Positions 1 through 8,200 of a DNA stretch of 64,000 nucleotides are shown here, one piece after another. How positions within the stretch are numbered: position 1 is the first letter of the stretch; every line of letters starts with the position of its first letter. The notes beneath the pieces were generated by a model that worked only from the letters and a program-made list of their open reading frames with translations, was not told the DNA's origin and made no database searches. The DNA comes from CALITV01 sp964415795 (GTDB lineage Bacteria; UBP6; UBA1177; JAKLFG01). The position numbers and the translations under genes are program-made. The stretch covers positions 186,001 through 250,000 of the forward strand of contig CAYQBN010000001.1 in the NCBI GenBank assembly GCA_964415795.1. The letters run 5' to 3'.

Positions 1-87
1 NNNNNNNNNNNNNNNNNNNNNNNNNNNNNNNNNNNNNNNNNNNNNNNNNNNNNNNNNNNNNNNNNNNNNNNNNNNNNNNNNNNNNNN
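1..87. other. Run of N (no sequence)
   Basis: The first 87 positions are all N, so this is a contig edge, scaffold gap or padding. The gene that begins at 389 on the minus strand runs into it and is therefore cut. Confidence 0.99.
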
Positions 88-389
88 GCAGGGGCGGAGG
101 TGGGAGCCGCAGGTGCTGTCGGTGCAGAAGCCGATGAGGCCGGCTGCGCTGATGCCGCCGGGGTTGGCTGCGTTACTGGTGGTTCCTCCCCTTTCTTCTT
201 TTCTTTCTTTTTCACCGACTCCTTCGGTTTTTCCTTTTTCCCCTTTTCAGGAGCCGCGGCAGGAGCCGTTTCTTCGCTCTTCTTTTCCCCCACTCCCTCG
301 TCAGGCGCAAACTTCTTCTTTGCGCCATAGAGCGGAGCGCTCAGTCCAATGCCGAGCATCACGATGAAGATCACCAGCACTCGTGTCAT
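88..389 (-). CDS. Secreted Lys/Glu/Ala/Pro-rich protein, 3' part missing
   Basis: The frame is open from the ATG at 389 to the N run, giving 100 residues without a stop. A GGAGG site lies 7 bases before the start. The protein begins with a hydrophobic signal peptide (about residues 3-22, ending LYGA). It continues as low-complexity sequence rich in Lys, Glu, Ala and Pro, including KKKEKKKGEE followed by a Pro/Ala/Ser tract. This composition suits a periplasmic spacer or wall-spanning region, but any folded domain would lie in the missing part. It is downstream of yggS on the same strand with an 83-base gap. No function can be assigned. Confidence 0.7.
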
Positions 390-472
390 ACCTATTCCTC
401 CGTAACCCAAGAGTCGTTTCATCGGCGAAACAAGGTATCCTAACACCGCTCAATAGGAGAGTCAAAAGAATT

Positions 473-1168
473 TCAGCCGCGCGGGCCGAAGAGGAGCGTA
501 CCAAGCCGGACGATAGTGGCCCCTTCTTCGACGGCGACCTCGAAGTCGTGCGACATCCCCATCGAGAGTTCACGGAAAAGCACTGTGTCCGCCTTTTCTT
601 CACGGACGATGCGATCGCGCAGTTCGCGCAGGCGGCGGAAATAGGGACGCACCTCTTCCGGATCGAGGAACGGCGGGAGCGTCATGAGGCCGCGCACCTC
701 GATCCGATCGAACGCGGTAACGGATCGGTAAAGCGCTATCACCTCTTCGGCGGCGGCACCCCCTTTCGTCTCCTCTTCCCCGATGTTGACCTGCAAAAGG
801 ATCGGCATCTTCGCGATGCGGTGCTTCTCGGCCTGCTTTTGTATCTCTTCGGCAAGTTTGATCGAATCGACCGAGTGGATGCACTCGACCTTGTCGATGA
901 GATACTTCACCTTGTTCGTCTGGAGCCGCCCGATGAAGTGCCAGTGGATATCGTCGTCACGGAGCGCTTCGTACTTTTCGAGAAATTCCTGCACATAGTT
1001 TTCGCCGAAGAGCATCGCTCCGGCGCGCCGGAGAGCGCGCATCTTTTCGATCGGCTGTCCCTTCGAAACGGCGAGAAGGCGCACCTCGTCGGCACGACGG
1101 CCGGACCGCACAGCGGCATCGCCGATCCGCCGCCACACCTCTTTGAGCACCGTGATTTCGCGTTCCAT
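473..1168 (-). CDS. yggS: YggS/PLPBP family pyridoxal-phosphate homeostasis protein
   Basis: This 231-residue protein is a full-length member of the YggS/PROSC family, single-domain TIM-barrel proteins that bind pyridoxal 5'-phosphate and buffer free PLP and amino-acid pools in the cytoplasm without known catalysis. The PLP-binding lysine is K36 in LLAVSK. Other family hallmarks are FGENYVQE, WHFIGRLQTNK, the HSVDS motif, LLQVNIGEE, VRGLMTLPP and the C-terminal LSMGMSHDFEVAVEEGAT with RLGTLLFG. A GAGGAG ribosome site overlaps the end of the upstream small ORF. The start lies 7 bases past that ORF's stop, so it is probably co-transcribed with it and rtcB. Confidence 0.95.
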   Translation of the reverse strand: MEREITVLKEVWRRIGDAAVRSGRRADEVRLLAVSKGQPIEKMRALRRAGAMLFGENYVQEFLEKYEALRDDDIHWHFIGRLQTNKVKYLIDKVECIHSVDSIKLAEEIQKQAEKHRIAKMPILLQVNIGEEETKGGAAAEEVIALYRSVTAFDRIEVRGLMTLPPFLDPEEVRPYFRRLRELRDRIVREEKADTVLFRELSMGMSHDFEVAVEEGATIVRLGTLLFGPRG

Positions 1169-1175
1169 GACAGTA

Positions 1176-1424
1176 TCACTCCTCTTCAGGCGGCGCCCCG
1201 TAGACCGCCGTCGTTTTGTAATCGGCCGGATAATAACTCTCGATGAAACGGATCTCGGCGATCGTCGCGAGATCGACCCCTTCTTCTACAAGGAGGCTTC
1301 GCACCGCAGCAGGCGACTCGGCAACCACCATGCGTGGCGCCGTTCCCGGGATCGTGAAAAACACGCGGTAAAGTTTCTCTTTCCCGTGTTCAGGTTCTTG
1401 TGGAATGTGGATCGGTTCGGTCAT
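1176..1424 (-). CDS. Small conserved-looking protein of unknown function
   Basis: This 82-residue ORF sits between rtcB (stop 3 bases upstream) and yggS (start 7 bases downstream), so it is very likely translated as part of that operon. It has no signal peptide or membrane segment. After a polar N-terminus it reads as a small alpha/beta domain, with LYRVFFTIPG, an AESPAAVRSLLVEEG helix and IAEIRFIESYYPADY. The pattern resembles small domains that spread a residue-indexed beta-alpha-beta unit, but I recognise no family. Its coding status rests on operon spacing and the absence of a competing frame. Confidence 0.7.
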   Translation of the reverse strand: MTEPIHIPQEPEHGKEKLYRVFFTIPGTAPRMVVAESPAAVRSLLVEEGVDLATIAEIRFIESYYPADYKTTAVYGAPPEEE

Positions 1425-1427
1425 CGG

Positions 1428-2594
1428 CTACCCCTTTACGACGGCGAGCGGTTTCAGTTCGGTCCGTATCGTCACGAGATCGGCCTGTGCCTGCATGACC
1501 TCGGAAATGTCCTTGTAGGCACCCATCGCCTCCTCGAGATCGGCTTTGCGAAAGAGCGAGTGGAGGATCCCCTGCCGTTCGAGACGATAGACCTCATCGT
1601 CGAACTTGAGTTTCTTTACCGCCTCGCGGCGCCCCATCTTGCGTCCCGCTCCGTGGGCGCATGACTGGAAACTGTCGGGATTCCCGAGACCTTCGGCGAT
1701 GTAGCTCGGCGAGCCTTGCGACCCCGGGACGATGCCGATGAGCCCTGCGGTCGCCTTGGTCGCCCCCTTGCGGTGCACCATCACCTTTTTGCCGAAGTGC
1801 TCTTCTTCTTCGGCATAGTTGTGGGCGATGTTGATGAGCGGCAGAAAGCCGATCTCGCCAAAGGTGTCGGTGAATATCTCTTTGAGCCGTTCCATCATGA
1901 GCCGCCGATTGTTGAAGGCGAACGCAACGCAGTAGCGCATCTCGCGCAAGTAGCGCTGCCCCTCTTCGGAGTGCACACGGAGAAAGTCGAGTTGCCAGTT
2001 CTTCGGCAATCGTTCGCCGTGCTTTTCGTTCTCCCGCCCCGCGACCTTGTTGTAGTGTTCGGCGACCTTGAGACCGATATTGCGGCTTCCCGAGTGGACC
2101 ATGAGCCAGATGAACCCCTCGGTGTCGTACTGGACCTCGATGAAGTGATTCCCGCCGCCGAGCGTTCCAACTTGATGACGGGCACTATTGTACTCCCGCT
2201 CGACGATCGGCATATCGTCATCGAGCGGCGGCATCCAGCGCTCCTCCTGCGGCCGTTTGTGATGGTTGAAGCCGACCGGTATCGCGCGGCGTACCGCGTC
2301 GAGAAACCGCTCCAGTTTTCCGCGCTCCGCCTGCGGTCGTTCGAGCGAGGTCTTCACCGCGCACATGCCGCACCCGATGTCCACGCCGACCGCATTGGGG
2401 ATGATCACCTTCTCGGTCGCGAGCACCCCGCCGATCGGCATGCCGTATCCCTCGTGACAGTCGGGCATCACCGCGATGTGATGAAACGCGAAGGGATGCT
2501 CGGCGAGGTGCGCGAGCTGCTCGCGCGCCCCCGGCTCTATTTCGCGGCACCAGTTGAGTATCGGAATGCGGCCGCCGGCGATGACCTCGGGCAT
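1428..2594 (-). CDS. rtcB: RtcB-type RNA-splicing ligase
   Basis: RtcB joins RNA 2',3'-cyclic-phosphate (3'-phosphate) ends to 5'-OH ends using GTP and Mn2+, in tRNA or damaged-RNA repair. The 388-residue protein is near the size of E. coli RtcB. Visible active-site elements are MPDCHEGYGMPIGG (residues 43-56), the metal-binding VGVDIGCGM with D72 and C75, GGGNHFIE with H150, HSGSRNIG near 167, H258, and the guanylylated histidine H314 in SCAHGAGRKM. It is followed by two small genes, and no RtcA, archease or RtcR lies nearby. A GAGG site 8 bases upstream supports the ATG at 2594. Confidence 0.96.
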   Translation of the reverse strand: MPEVIAGGRIPILNWCREIEPGAREQLAHLAEHPFAFHHIAVMPDCHEGYGMPIGGVLATEKVIIPNAVGVDIGCGMCAVKTSLERPQAERGKLERFLDAVRRAIPVGFNHHKRPQEERWMPPLDDDMPIVEREYNSARHQVGTLGGGNHFIEVQYDTEGFIWLMVHSGSRNIGLKVAEHYNKVAGRENEKHGERLPKNWQLDFLRVHSEEGQRYLREMRYCVAFAFNNRRLMMERLKEIFTDTFGEIGFLPLINIAHNYAEEEEHFGKKVMVHRKGATKATAGLIGIVPGSQGSPSYIAEGLGNPDSFQSCAHGAGRKMGRREAVKKLKFDDEVYRLERQGILHSLFRKADLEEAMGAYKDISEVMQAQADLVTIRTELKPLAVVKG

Positions 2595-2662
2595 GAGAAG
2601 ACCTCACCTTTCTTCTGCGGCCATTGTACGCGAGTTAGGGAGCCGAAGCAAGAAGGGCGGCG

Positions 2663-3097
2663 CTAGGAGAGTTTCTCCTTGACCATCTGGCTGGCCGTCT
2701 TGCCGTCATAGCGGCCGCCGTACTGTTCCTTGAGTTTTGCCATCACCTGCCCCATCATCTTGGGAGACCTCTCGGGAAGCGCCGCAACGATCTCGTCGAT
2801 CGCCCTGCTAAGTTCTTCCGGCGTCATCTGTTTGGGCAGGTACCCTTCGAGTATCGCCTTCTCAGCCCGCTCCTTGTCAGTTGGCTTTCCCTCTTTCTCG
2901 AGGAGTGCGATCGTCTCGTCAAGGTTCTTGATGAACTTTCGGACAACCTGCATCACCTCTTCGGGGGTCGATTCGCGGTTACCGGCGTTTTTGCCGACCG
3001 CCGTCGCCTCACCGAGGAGCGCCGACAGAAGGTTCGACTTCAGCGTGTCACGGTTCTTCTTCGCCTCGAAGAGATCTTTTCTGATGGTCGCGAGCAT
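2663..3097 (-). CDS. GatB/YqeY domain protein
   Basis: This 144-residue protein matches the YqeY family, which resembles the tRNA-binding C-terminal region of the GatB amidotransferase subunit. The hallmarks are an N-terminal helix MLATIRKDLFEAKKNRD with TLKSNLLSALL, the EGYLPKQMTPEEL segment, and the C-terminal GKTASQMVKEKL. Members occur as stand-alone proteins, and a role in tRNA-linked metabolism is suspected rather than proven. It lies 68 bases upstream of rtcB on the same strand, which could place both in an RNA-related operon. Confidence 0.92.
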   Translation of the reverse strand: MLATIRKDLFEAKKNRDTLKSNLLSALLGEATAVGKNAGNRESTPEEVMQVVRKFIKNLDETIALLEKEGKPTDKERAEKAILEGYLPKQMTPEELSRAIDEIVAALPERSPKMMGQVMAKLKEQYGGRYDGKTASQMVKEKLS

Positions 3098-3185
3098 GGC
3101 CGTTCTCCGTGCAAACCGTTCGTCTCGTTTGTTCTACCGGCCGGGAAAAAGAGCGCAAGTTTTTTGCTCGTTCGCCTTCAAAAAG

Positions 3186-3950
3186 TCACACTACCTCCAC
3201 CCGCATCCCGTCGTAGCCCGGTTCGACGCCGGCGGGGAGCGAGCGGGCGAGTTCGGTGTACTCGAAGCGGTGGTTCATGTGGGTGAGGATCGCACGGCGC
3301 GGTGCGAGGCGCGCAATGAGCGCGAGGACATCATCGAGTTTCATGTGCTTGTAGTGGTCGCGCCGAACGGTGCACGAGACTACGAGGAGGTCGAGGCCAC
3401 GCAGTTTCTCCTCTTCGGCAGGATCGATGGCGCTGAGATCGGCGAGGAAAGCGCAGGCACCCGCCCGAAAACTCGCCACCTCGGTCTCTCCGTGGCGGTG
3501 ACGGACGGGGATGAGCGTAAGGTCCCGGAAACGGACCGCCTCGTCGCCGACCGGCCGCGGATCGAGGAAGTTGACGGTGCTGTACTCGTTCTCGTCAAAG
3601 AGGTAGCGGAACCGCGTGCGGGTCGCCTCAAGCACCGAGGGGAGCGCAAAGCAGGGGATCGGCGCATGGTTACGGAACGAGAAGATGCGCAGGTCGTCTA
3701 TGCCGGCGAGGTGGTCGCTGTGGGCATGGGTGAGCCAGAGGGCGTCGAGTTTCTGGATGCCGGCGGCGAGCAGTTGGAGGCGGATCTCGAACGGGGTATC
3801 CACCAACAAGGTGGTCTCCGCCGTTTCGAACAGAAGTGCAAAACGGGTGCGTCGGTTGCGCGGATCAGTGCTCGTGCAAACGGGACAGTCGCAGAGCAGT
3901 TGGGGCGTCCCCGTCGAAGATCCGGTACCGAGGAGGGTAAGGCGCATCAT
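3186..3950 (-). CDS. Metallo-beta-lactamase-fold hydrolase, PhnP/cyclic phosphodiesterase-like
   Basis: The 254-residue protein has the metallo-beta-lactamase fold. Its start LTLLGTGSSTGTPQ is followed by a CDCPVC cysteine cluster (residues 20-25) as in PhnP, the di-metal motif THAHSDH (74-80), FLADLSAID and a late LTHMNH. PhnP relatives hydrolyse 5-phosphoribosyl 1,2-cyclic phosphate, and other members act on cyclic nucleotides or tRNA ends, so the substrate is uncertain. Its ATG overlaps the stop of the upstream gene by 4 bases (ATGA), showing translational coupling with the hypothetical protein and, through it, the large kinase. Confidence 0.88.
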   Translation of the reverse strand: MMRLTLLGTGSSTGTPQLLCDCPVCTSTDPRNRRTRFALLFETAETTLLVDTPFEIRLQLLAAGIQKLDALWLTHAHSDHLAGIDDLRIFSFRNHAPIPCFALPSVLEATRTRFRYLFDENEYSTVNFLDPRPVGDEAVRFRDLTLIPVRHRHGETEVASFRAGACAFLADLSAIDPAEEEKLRGLDLLVVSCTVRRDHYKHMKLDDVLALIARLAPRRAILTHMNHRFEYTELARSLPAGVEPGYDGMRVEVV

Positions 3951-5209
3951 CCGAAGAACTTCCTGAAGATGCCAAACCGCTGTTTCTTCACAAGCGACTC
4001 TTCGTAGGATTCCACGAGTTTCTTCAGGCGCACCACCTCCGCCTCGAGTTCGGCGATGCGCCGGTCGCGCGGATCTTCCGCGGGCATTTCCACACGAGGT
4101 ACTGCCGGTTCGGGTGCCGCTTCGGCTACCGGTGGTCGCTCCTCCGGGGGCTGTTCAGCGGCCGGAGCGGCCGGTTGCGGCGGCTCTTCGGCCGCAGGTT
4201 CAGGCATCGGGGCGACCTCTTGCACGATCGTTGTCGGCACCGGCTCATCAAGTTCAAAGAGTTTCTGGTATTCTCCCTCGGCGTTGCGGTGGATACACAC
4301 GAGGAGGACGCCGCCGTACCGTCTGATGGAGTCGGCCACCTCATCATCGCGGTAGAGAAGAAGCGATTCTATCACGCGCTCGCCGCCTTCGGTACGGAAG
4401 CGGGTACGAAAATGCCATTGGCCGCGTGAAGGGTCATAGACGAACTTGTTGTCGAGAAAGTGTATCTGGGCGGGAATATCGTCGAAAACGAGAAAGAGTT
4501 TCGTCATCCGGTTCTCTTTGAACACCGCGACGGACCCAAACCGATCGAGAAGTCCCCGGAGCGGATGGGCATCTTCGGCCTTCGGGGTTTCGGCCACCGT
4601 CGTTCCGGAAGCGGTATCCGACGGCGCAGGCGCCGTAGGAGAAGCATCGGAAGGAGAAGCGGTCGTTTCCTCTGGCGCGCTGGTCGGGAACAGCGGCACC
4701 TGCTCGGGGCCAGTTTCTATCATTCGCCGCTTTCCATCGCCGCCGGGGCACAGGATACCGGCGAGCCGCTTGATGCTCGGCGTCGGATCGATGTTGTGGG
4801 AAAGGCAAAAGTTCTGGATGAGCGACTTCTTGTCCTTGAAAAAGCGATCGGCACCGGTCGGATCAAAAACGATACGGTTCTTCTGGATACGGTAATCGAG
4901 CACCCCCATGAGAAAGAGGAGGAGAGAACTCCTTCCCTCATCATCGGCAAGGAAATAGGGAAGCACCGATATCTCGGCGTCAAGGGTACGGAACCAGCGC
5001 TTGTGGAGCGGACTGGAGAGGCGTTTTTCCATCTCGAAGAATCCGAGCCGCCGTTCCCCGGGAGCACCGAAGACAAGCGACACCCGCGCTTCATAGCGTC
5101 GCACCATCGTCGAGCTGTCCACGATGGGGTCGAGCGAGCGTTTCACTTTCTCGATGTTTCCTGCCCGTATCGAGTGTTCGTCGAGGTAGATCGTCAGTCG
5201 GTCATCCAT
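3947..5209 (-). CDS. Uncharacterised protein with Pro/Ala linkers and C-terminal coiled coil
   Basis: This 420-residue protein has no signal peptide. Residues 1-160 form a mixed alpha/beta region starting DDRLTIYLDEHS. A Ser/Thr/Pro/Ala linker follows (about 170-215), then a second globular part with FGSVAVFKENRMTKLFLVFDD and LLVCIHRNAEGEY. Next come a Pro/Ala/Glu-rich linker (about 325-375) and a coiled coil, RRIAELEAEVVRLKKLVE, near the end. I do not recognise a family. It starts 3 bases after the stop of the kinase/GGDEF gene and overlaps the hydrolase downstream, so it is probably a partner or effector in the same signalling operon. Confidence 0.85.
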   Translation of the reverse strand: MDDRLTIYLDEHSIRAGNIEKVKRSLDPIVDSSTMVRRYEARVSLVFGAPGERRLGFFEMEKRLSSPLHKRWFRTLDAEISVLPYFLADDEGRSSLLLFLMGVLDYRIQKNRIVFDPTGADRFFKDKKSLIQNFCLSHNIDPTPSIKRLAGILCPGGDGKRRMIETGPEQVPLFPTSAPEETTASPSDASPTAPAPSDTASGTTVAETPKAEDAHPLRGLLDRFGSVAVFKENRMTKLFLVFDDIPAQIHFLDNKFVYDPSRGQWHFRTRFRTEGGERVIESLLLYRDDEVADSIRRYGGVLLVCIHRNAEGEYQKLFELDEPVPTTIVQEVAPMPEPAAEEPPQPAAPAAEQPPEERPPVAEAAPEPAVPRVEMPAEDPRDRRIAELEAEVVRLKKLVESYEESLVKKQRFGIFRKFFG

Positions 5210-5212
5210 GGT

Positions 5213-8200
5213 TCATACCCCCCTATCGGCATAGAGGATGGTTCGGTTGCGCCCTTTCCGTTTCGCGGCATAAAGCGCCATATCGGCCTTTTCGATGAAG
5301 TCCTCTTCGTTCTTCACCTCGTCTTCGTGAAACGAGGCGATCCCTGCCGAGAGCGTCATTTGAAGACCGGAGAAACTCGTCTTTTCGCACTTCTCGCGTA
5401 TCTTCTCGGCAGTATTGAACGCGCCGGCGGCTCCCGTCCCCGGGAGCAGAAGGGCGAACTCTTCGCCGCCGAGGCGTCCGATGTAGTCGGAGCCGCGCAC
5501 ATTGCCCTTGAGCAGTTTTCCCACCTGTCGCAAGACCGCGTCGCCCATGAGGTGTCCGTAGGTGTCGTTGATGTTCTTGAAGAAATCGAGGTCGATGATG
5601 ACGAGGGAAAGCGGGAATCCGTAGCGGCGCGCCTTCTCGACCTCTTTGCGCAGGATACTCAGGAAGTGGCGACGAGTGGCAGCCTTCGTGAGCGAGTCGG
5701 TCGTCGCGATCTCGACCAGTTTCACATTCTCGAAGATAACGCCGATGCTGTCGGCGAGCATCTCGAGGAACTGTATCTCCTCTTCGATCAAAGATCCTTT
5801 CGAGAGCGCCCGCTCGAGGTAGAGATAGGCGCGTATCTCCCCCTGCAGGACCACCGGCACGGCGACGACGGTGTTGCGCTCGTTCTCCCCCGACAAGGGA
5901 GACAGTTCGGTATCGGTGAACATCGCGGGACCAGCGAGGAACTCTATCTTGGCGGTCTTCAGCATCCGCTGAACGACATCGCCTTTGAAACGGATCTCGT
6001 TGAGTTTGTAGACCTGCTGGGCGGCATCCTTGATGAGGTAGTCCACCTGCCGGCCGTCGTCGGATCGGAACACTATCGCGACGAGATCGGCGCCGAGCAG
6101 GTCAAGTATCCGCTTGACGACTATCTCCATGATGCGGCTCACCTCGGTCTTGCCCGAGATAGTCTTCACGATGTCGATGATATAGGCGTAGTTGCGGTTG
6201 CGGGCCCGAAGAAGTTCCGTTTGGTGCCGCGACTCCTCGAACCGGAGCCGGAGCCGAGAGAGAAGGTCTTCCGGAGAAGGCACCTCGTGCGGCGCGGCCA
6301 GCGCCCGTTCGACCTCGGCGAGGAGATTCTCCGACTCGCCGCTCTCGACGAAGAACGAAAGATCGCCGAAGAGCGCCATGAAGTGCCGTGTCTGCAGGAC
6401 CGCCGCCTCGGTGCGTCCCTCTTCGAGAAGCCGGCGTGCGAGGTCGGGCATGAGTTTACGTTCACCGAGGAGACGCACTGTTTCGTAGCGATGGATGAGC
6501 CGAAAGAGCGGAACGATGCTCGATATCCTTTCCCGTTCGATCTGCTCGACGATGCGGAGAAAGTCCTCTTCGTACCCTTTCTTCGCCGCATAAACGGCTC
6601 GTGCGGTGAGGTAAATGAGACGGTACGTGTCCCCGGTCTCCGGTGCTCCGGAAAAAGCTGTTTCTATCTGTCGGGAAAGATCGAGGAAATACTCCCGATC
6701 GCCTTCGGACATCGCCTCGAGGAACAGGAGCGCGCACAGACCGCGGAGTCGACGCCGATCGTCGAGTGGCCGTCGATCGAGGAACCGCCGCAGCTTGCCG
6801 CCCGCCTCGCGCGCATATCCGCTCTCGCCCTTGAGGATGTAAAGATATATCTGGGCGGCATAGATGCCCACGAGATCGCTGTCGTGCTTTTCCCGAAATG
6901 AAAGTTCCTCGGCATTGAAGAGGAAATTCTCGGCGAGCGAGAAGTCGCCGGTCTGAACAGCGTATTCGCCGCGCGCGAAGTAGGCGAGTTTGAGGATCGT
7001 CGTCCCACATCCTTTGCGCGCGAACTCCATGGCACGGTCGAGGAACGAAGAAACCTCATGCCACCGGCCGAGCAGTTGGGCGCAGAGCGCAAGGTTGAGA
7101 TAAGTGCGAGCGATGCGGAAGTGGTCGTAGGAGCCGATCGCGAGTTTGAGCGCCTGCTGGAGGATACGGTAGCCTCTCTCCGTCTGTCGGAACCGCTGGA
7201 GGAAGCGGAACGAGGCGGTGAGCGCGTCGATGAGGTAGGAAGGGCTCCGCAGTCCTTTGGCGCTCTCGATAAGACCATTGCGTGCTTTAAGGAGCGCCGG
7301 ATAGTCATCGCGCCGTTCGTACATCGCCTCGTCGAACTCGAGCTCCCGGAGCAGGTAGCGCCGCTGGGGCGTGAAGAGACGGTCATGGCCTGCGGCAAGT
7401 AGTTTTCGCACTCGACGCAGGTGCGGCACCGCCTTGTGGTAGTCCTCTCCGCCCCGGATGGCGATGTAGGCGCGCAGGAACGAAACAAACGCGACGCGAT
7501 CGGGAGTGTCCGCCGTGAATTTCGCCGCGAACGACAGCGCCCGCTGGACCTCCCCGTTCGCGACGAGCGCCCGCACGAGGAGATCGACGATGAGATCGTG
7601 CCGCCATGTCTGGAACGCCTCCTCCAATAGTGGTATCGCGCGATCGTAGAGGCCCAAGCGATAGAAGATCCGTCCGGCGAAGAGCGCTACCGCCGTCTTC
7701 TGTTTCATCGAAAGGATATAGGGATTGTCGCGCACGATGCCGAGCGCTTCGTCGAGGAACATCGCCGTGAGTTCGGTGTTGAGATGGAAGAAGGATCGGC
7801 TCGCCGAACGGAGATAGGAGCGGAGCGCCGTCGCCGGATCGCCGCCGCGCAGGAAGTGGTAGGCGGCGAAGGCGTGCGTGTTCACCTCTTCAAGAGAGTT
7901 CGCGGTAAGCAGATACTCGGCGTGGCGCCGGTGGTAACGCCGCCGCTCGTCGGCCGGCATTACCTGATAGACCATCGTCTGCAGGCGAGGGTGGACGATG
8001 CGTATCTTTCCGTTGCGGTACTCGCGGAGAAGGTAGTTTATCTTGAGAATGTCGAGGTTGTAGGCGAACTCGTCGTCGGTAAGCCGGTCGCCGATGACCA
8101 TACGAAGCGCCTCGCGGGTCGTGAATTTGCGATAGATGGAAGCGACGCTCAGGATGAGCCGCTGTTTGTCGCTCAGCGAAGCGACCTTGCGGCGAAACAG

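Noticed and set aside
4460..6901. 813-codon open frame on the plus strand
   Set aside because: It lies antisense to the kinase/GGDEF and hypothetical genes. Its protein is full of Arg/His/Glu runs with no domain, and it arises from GC-rich codon bias on the opposite strand.
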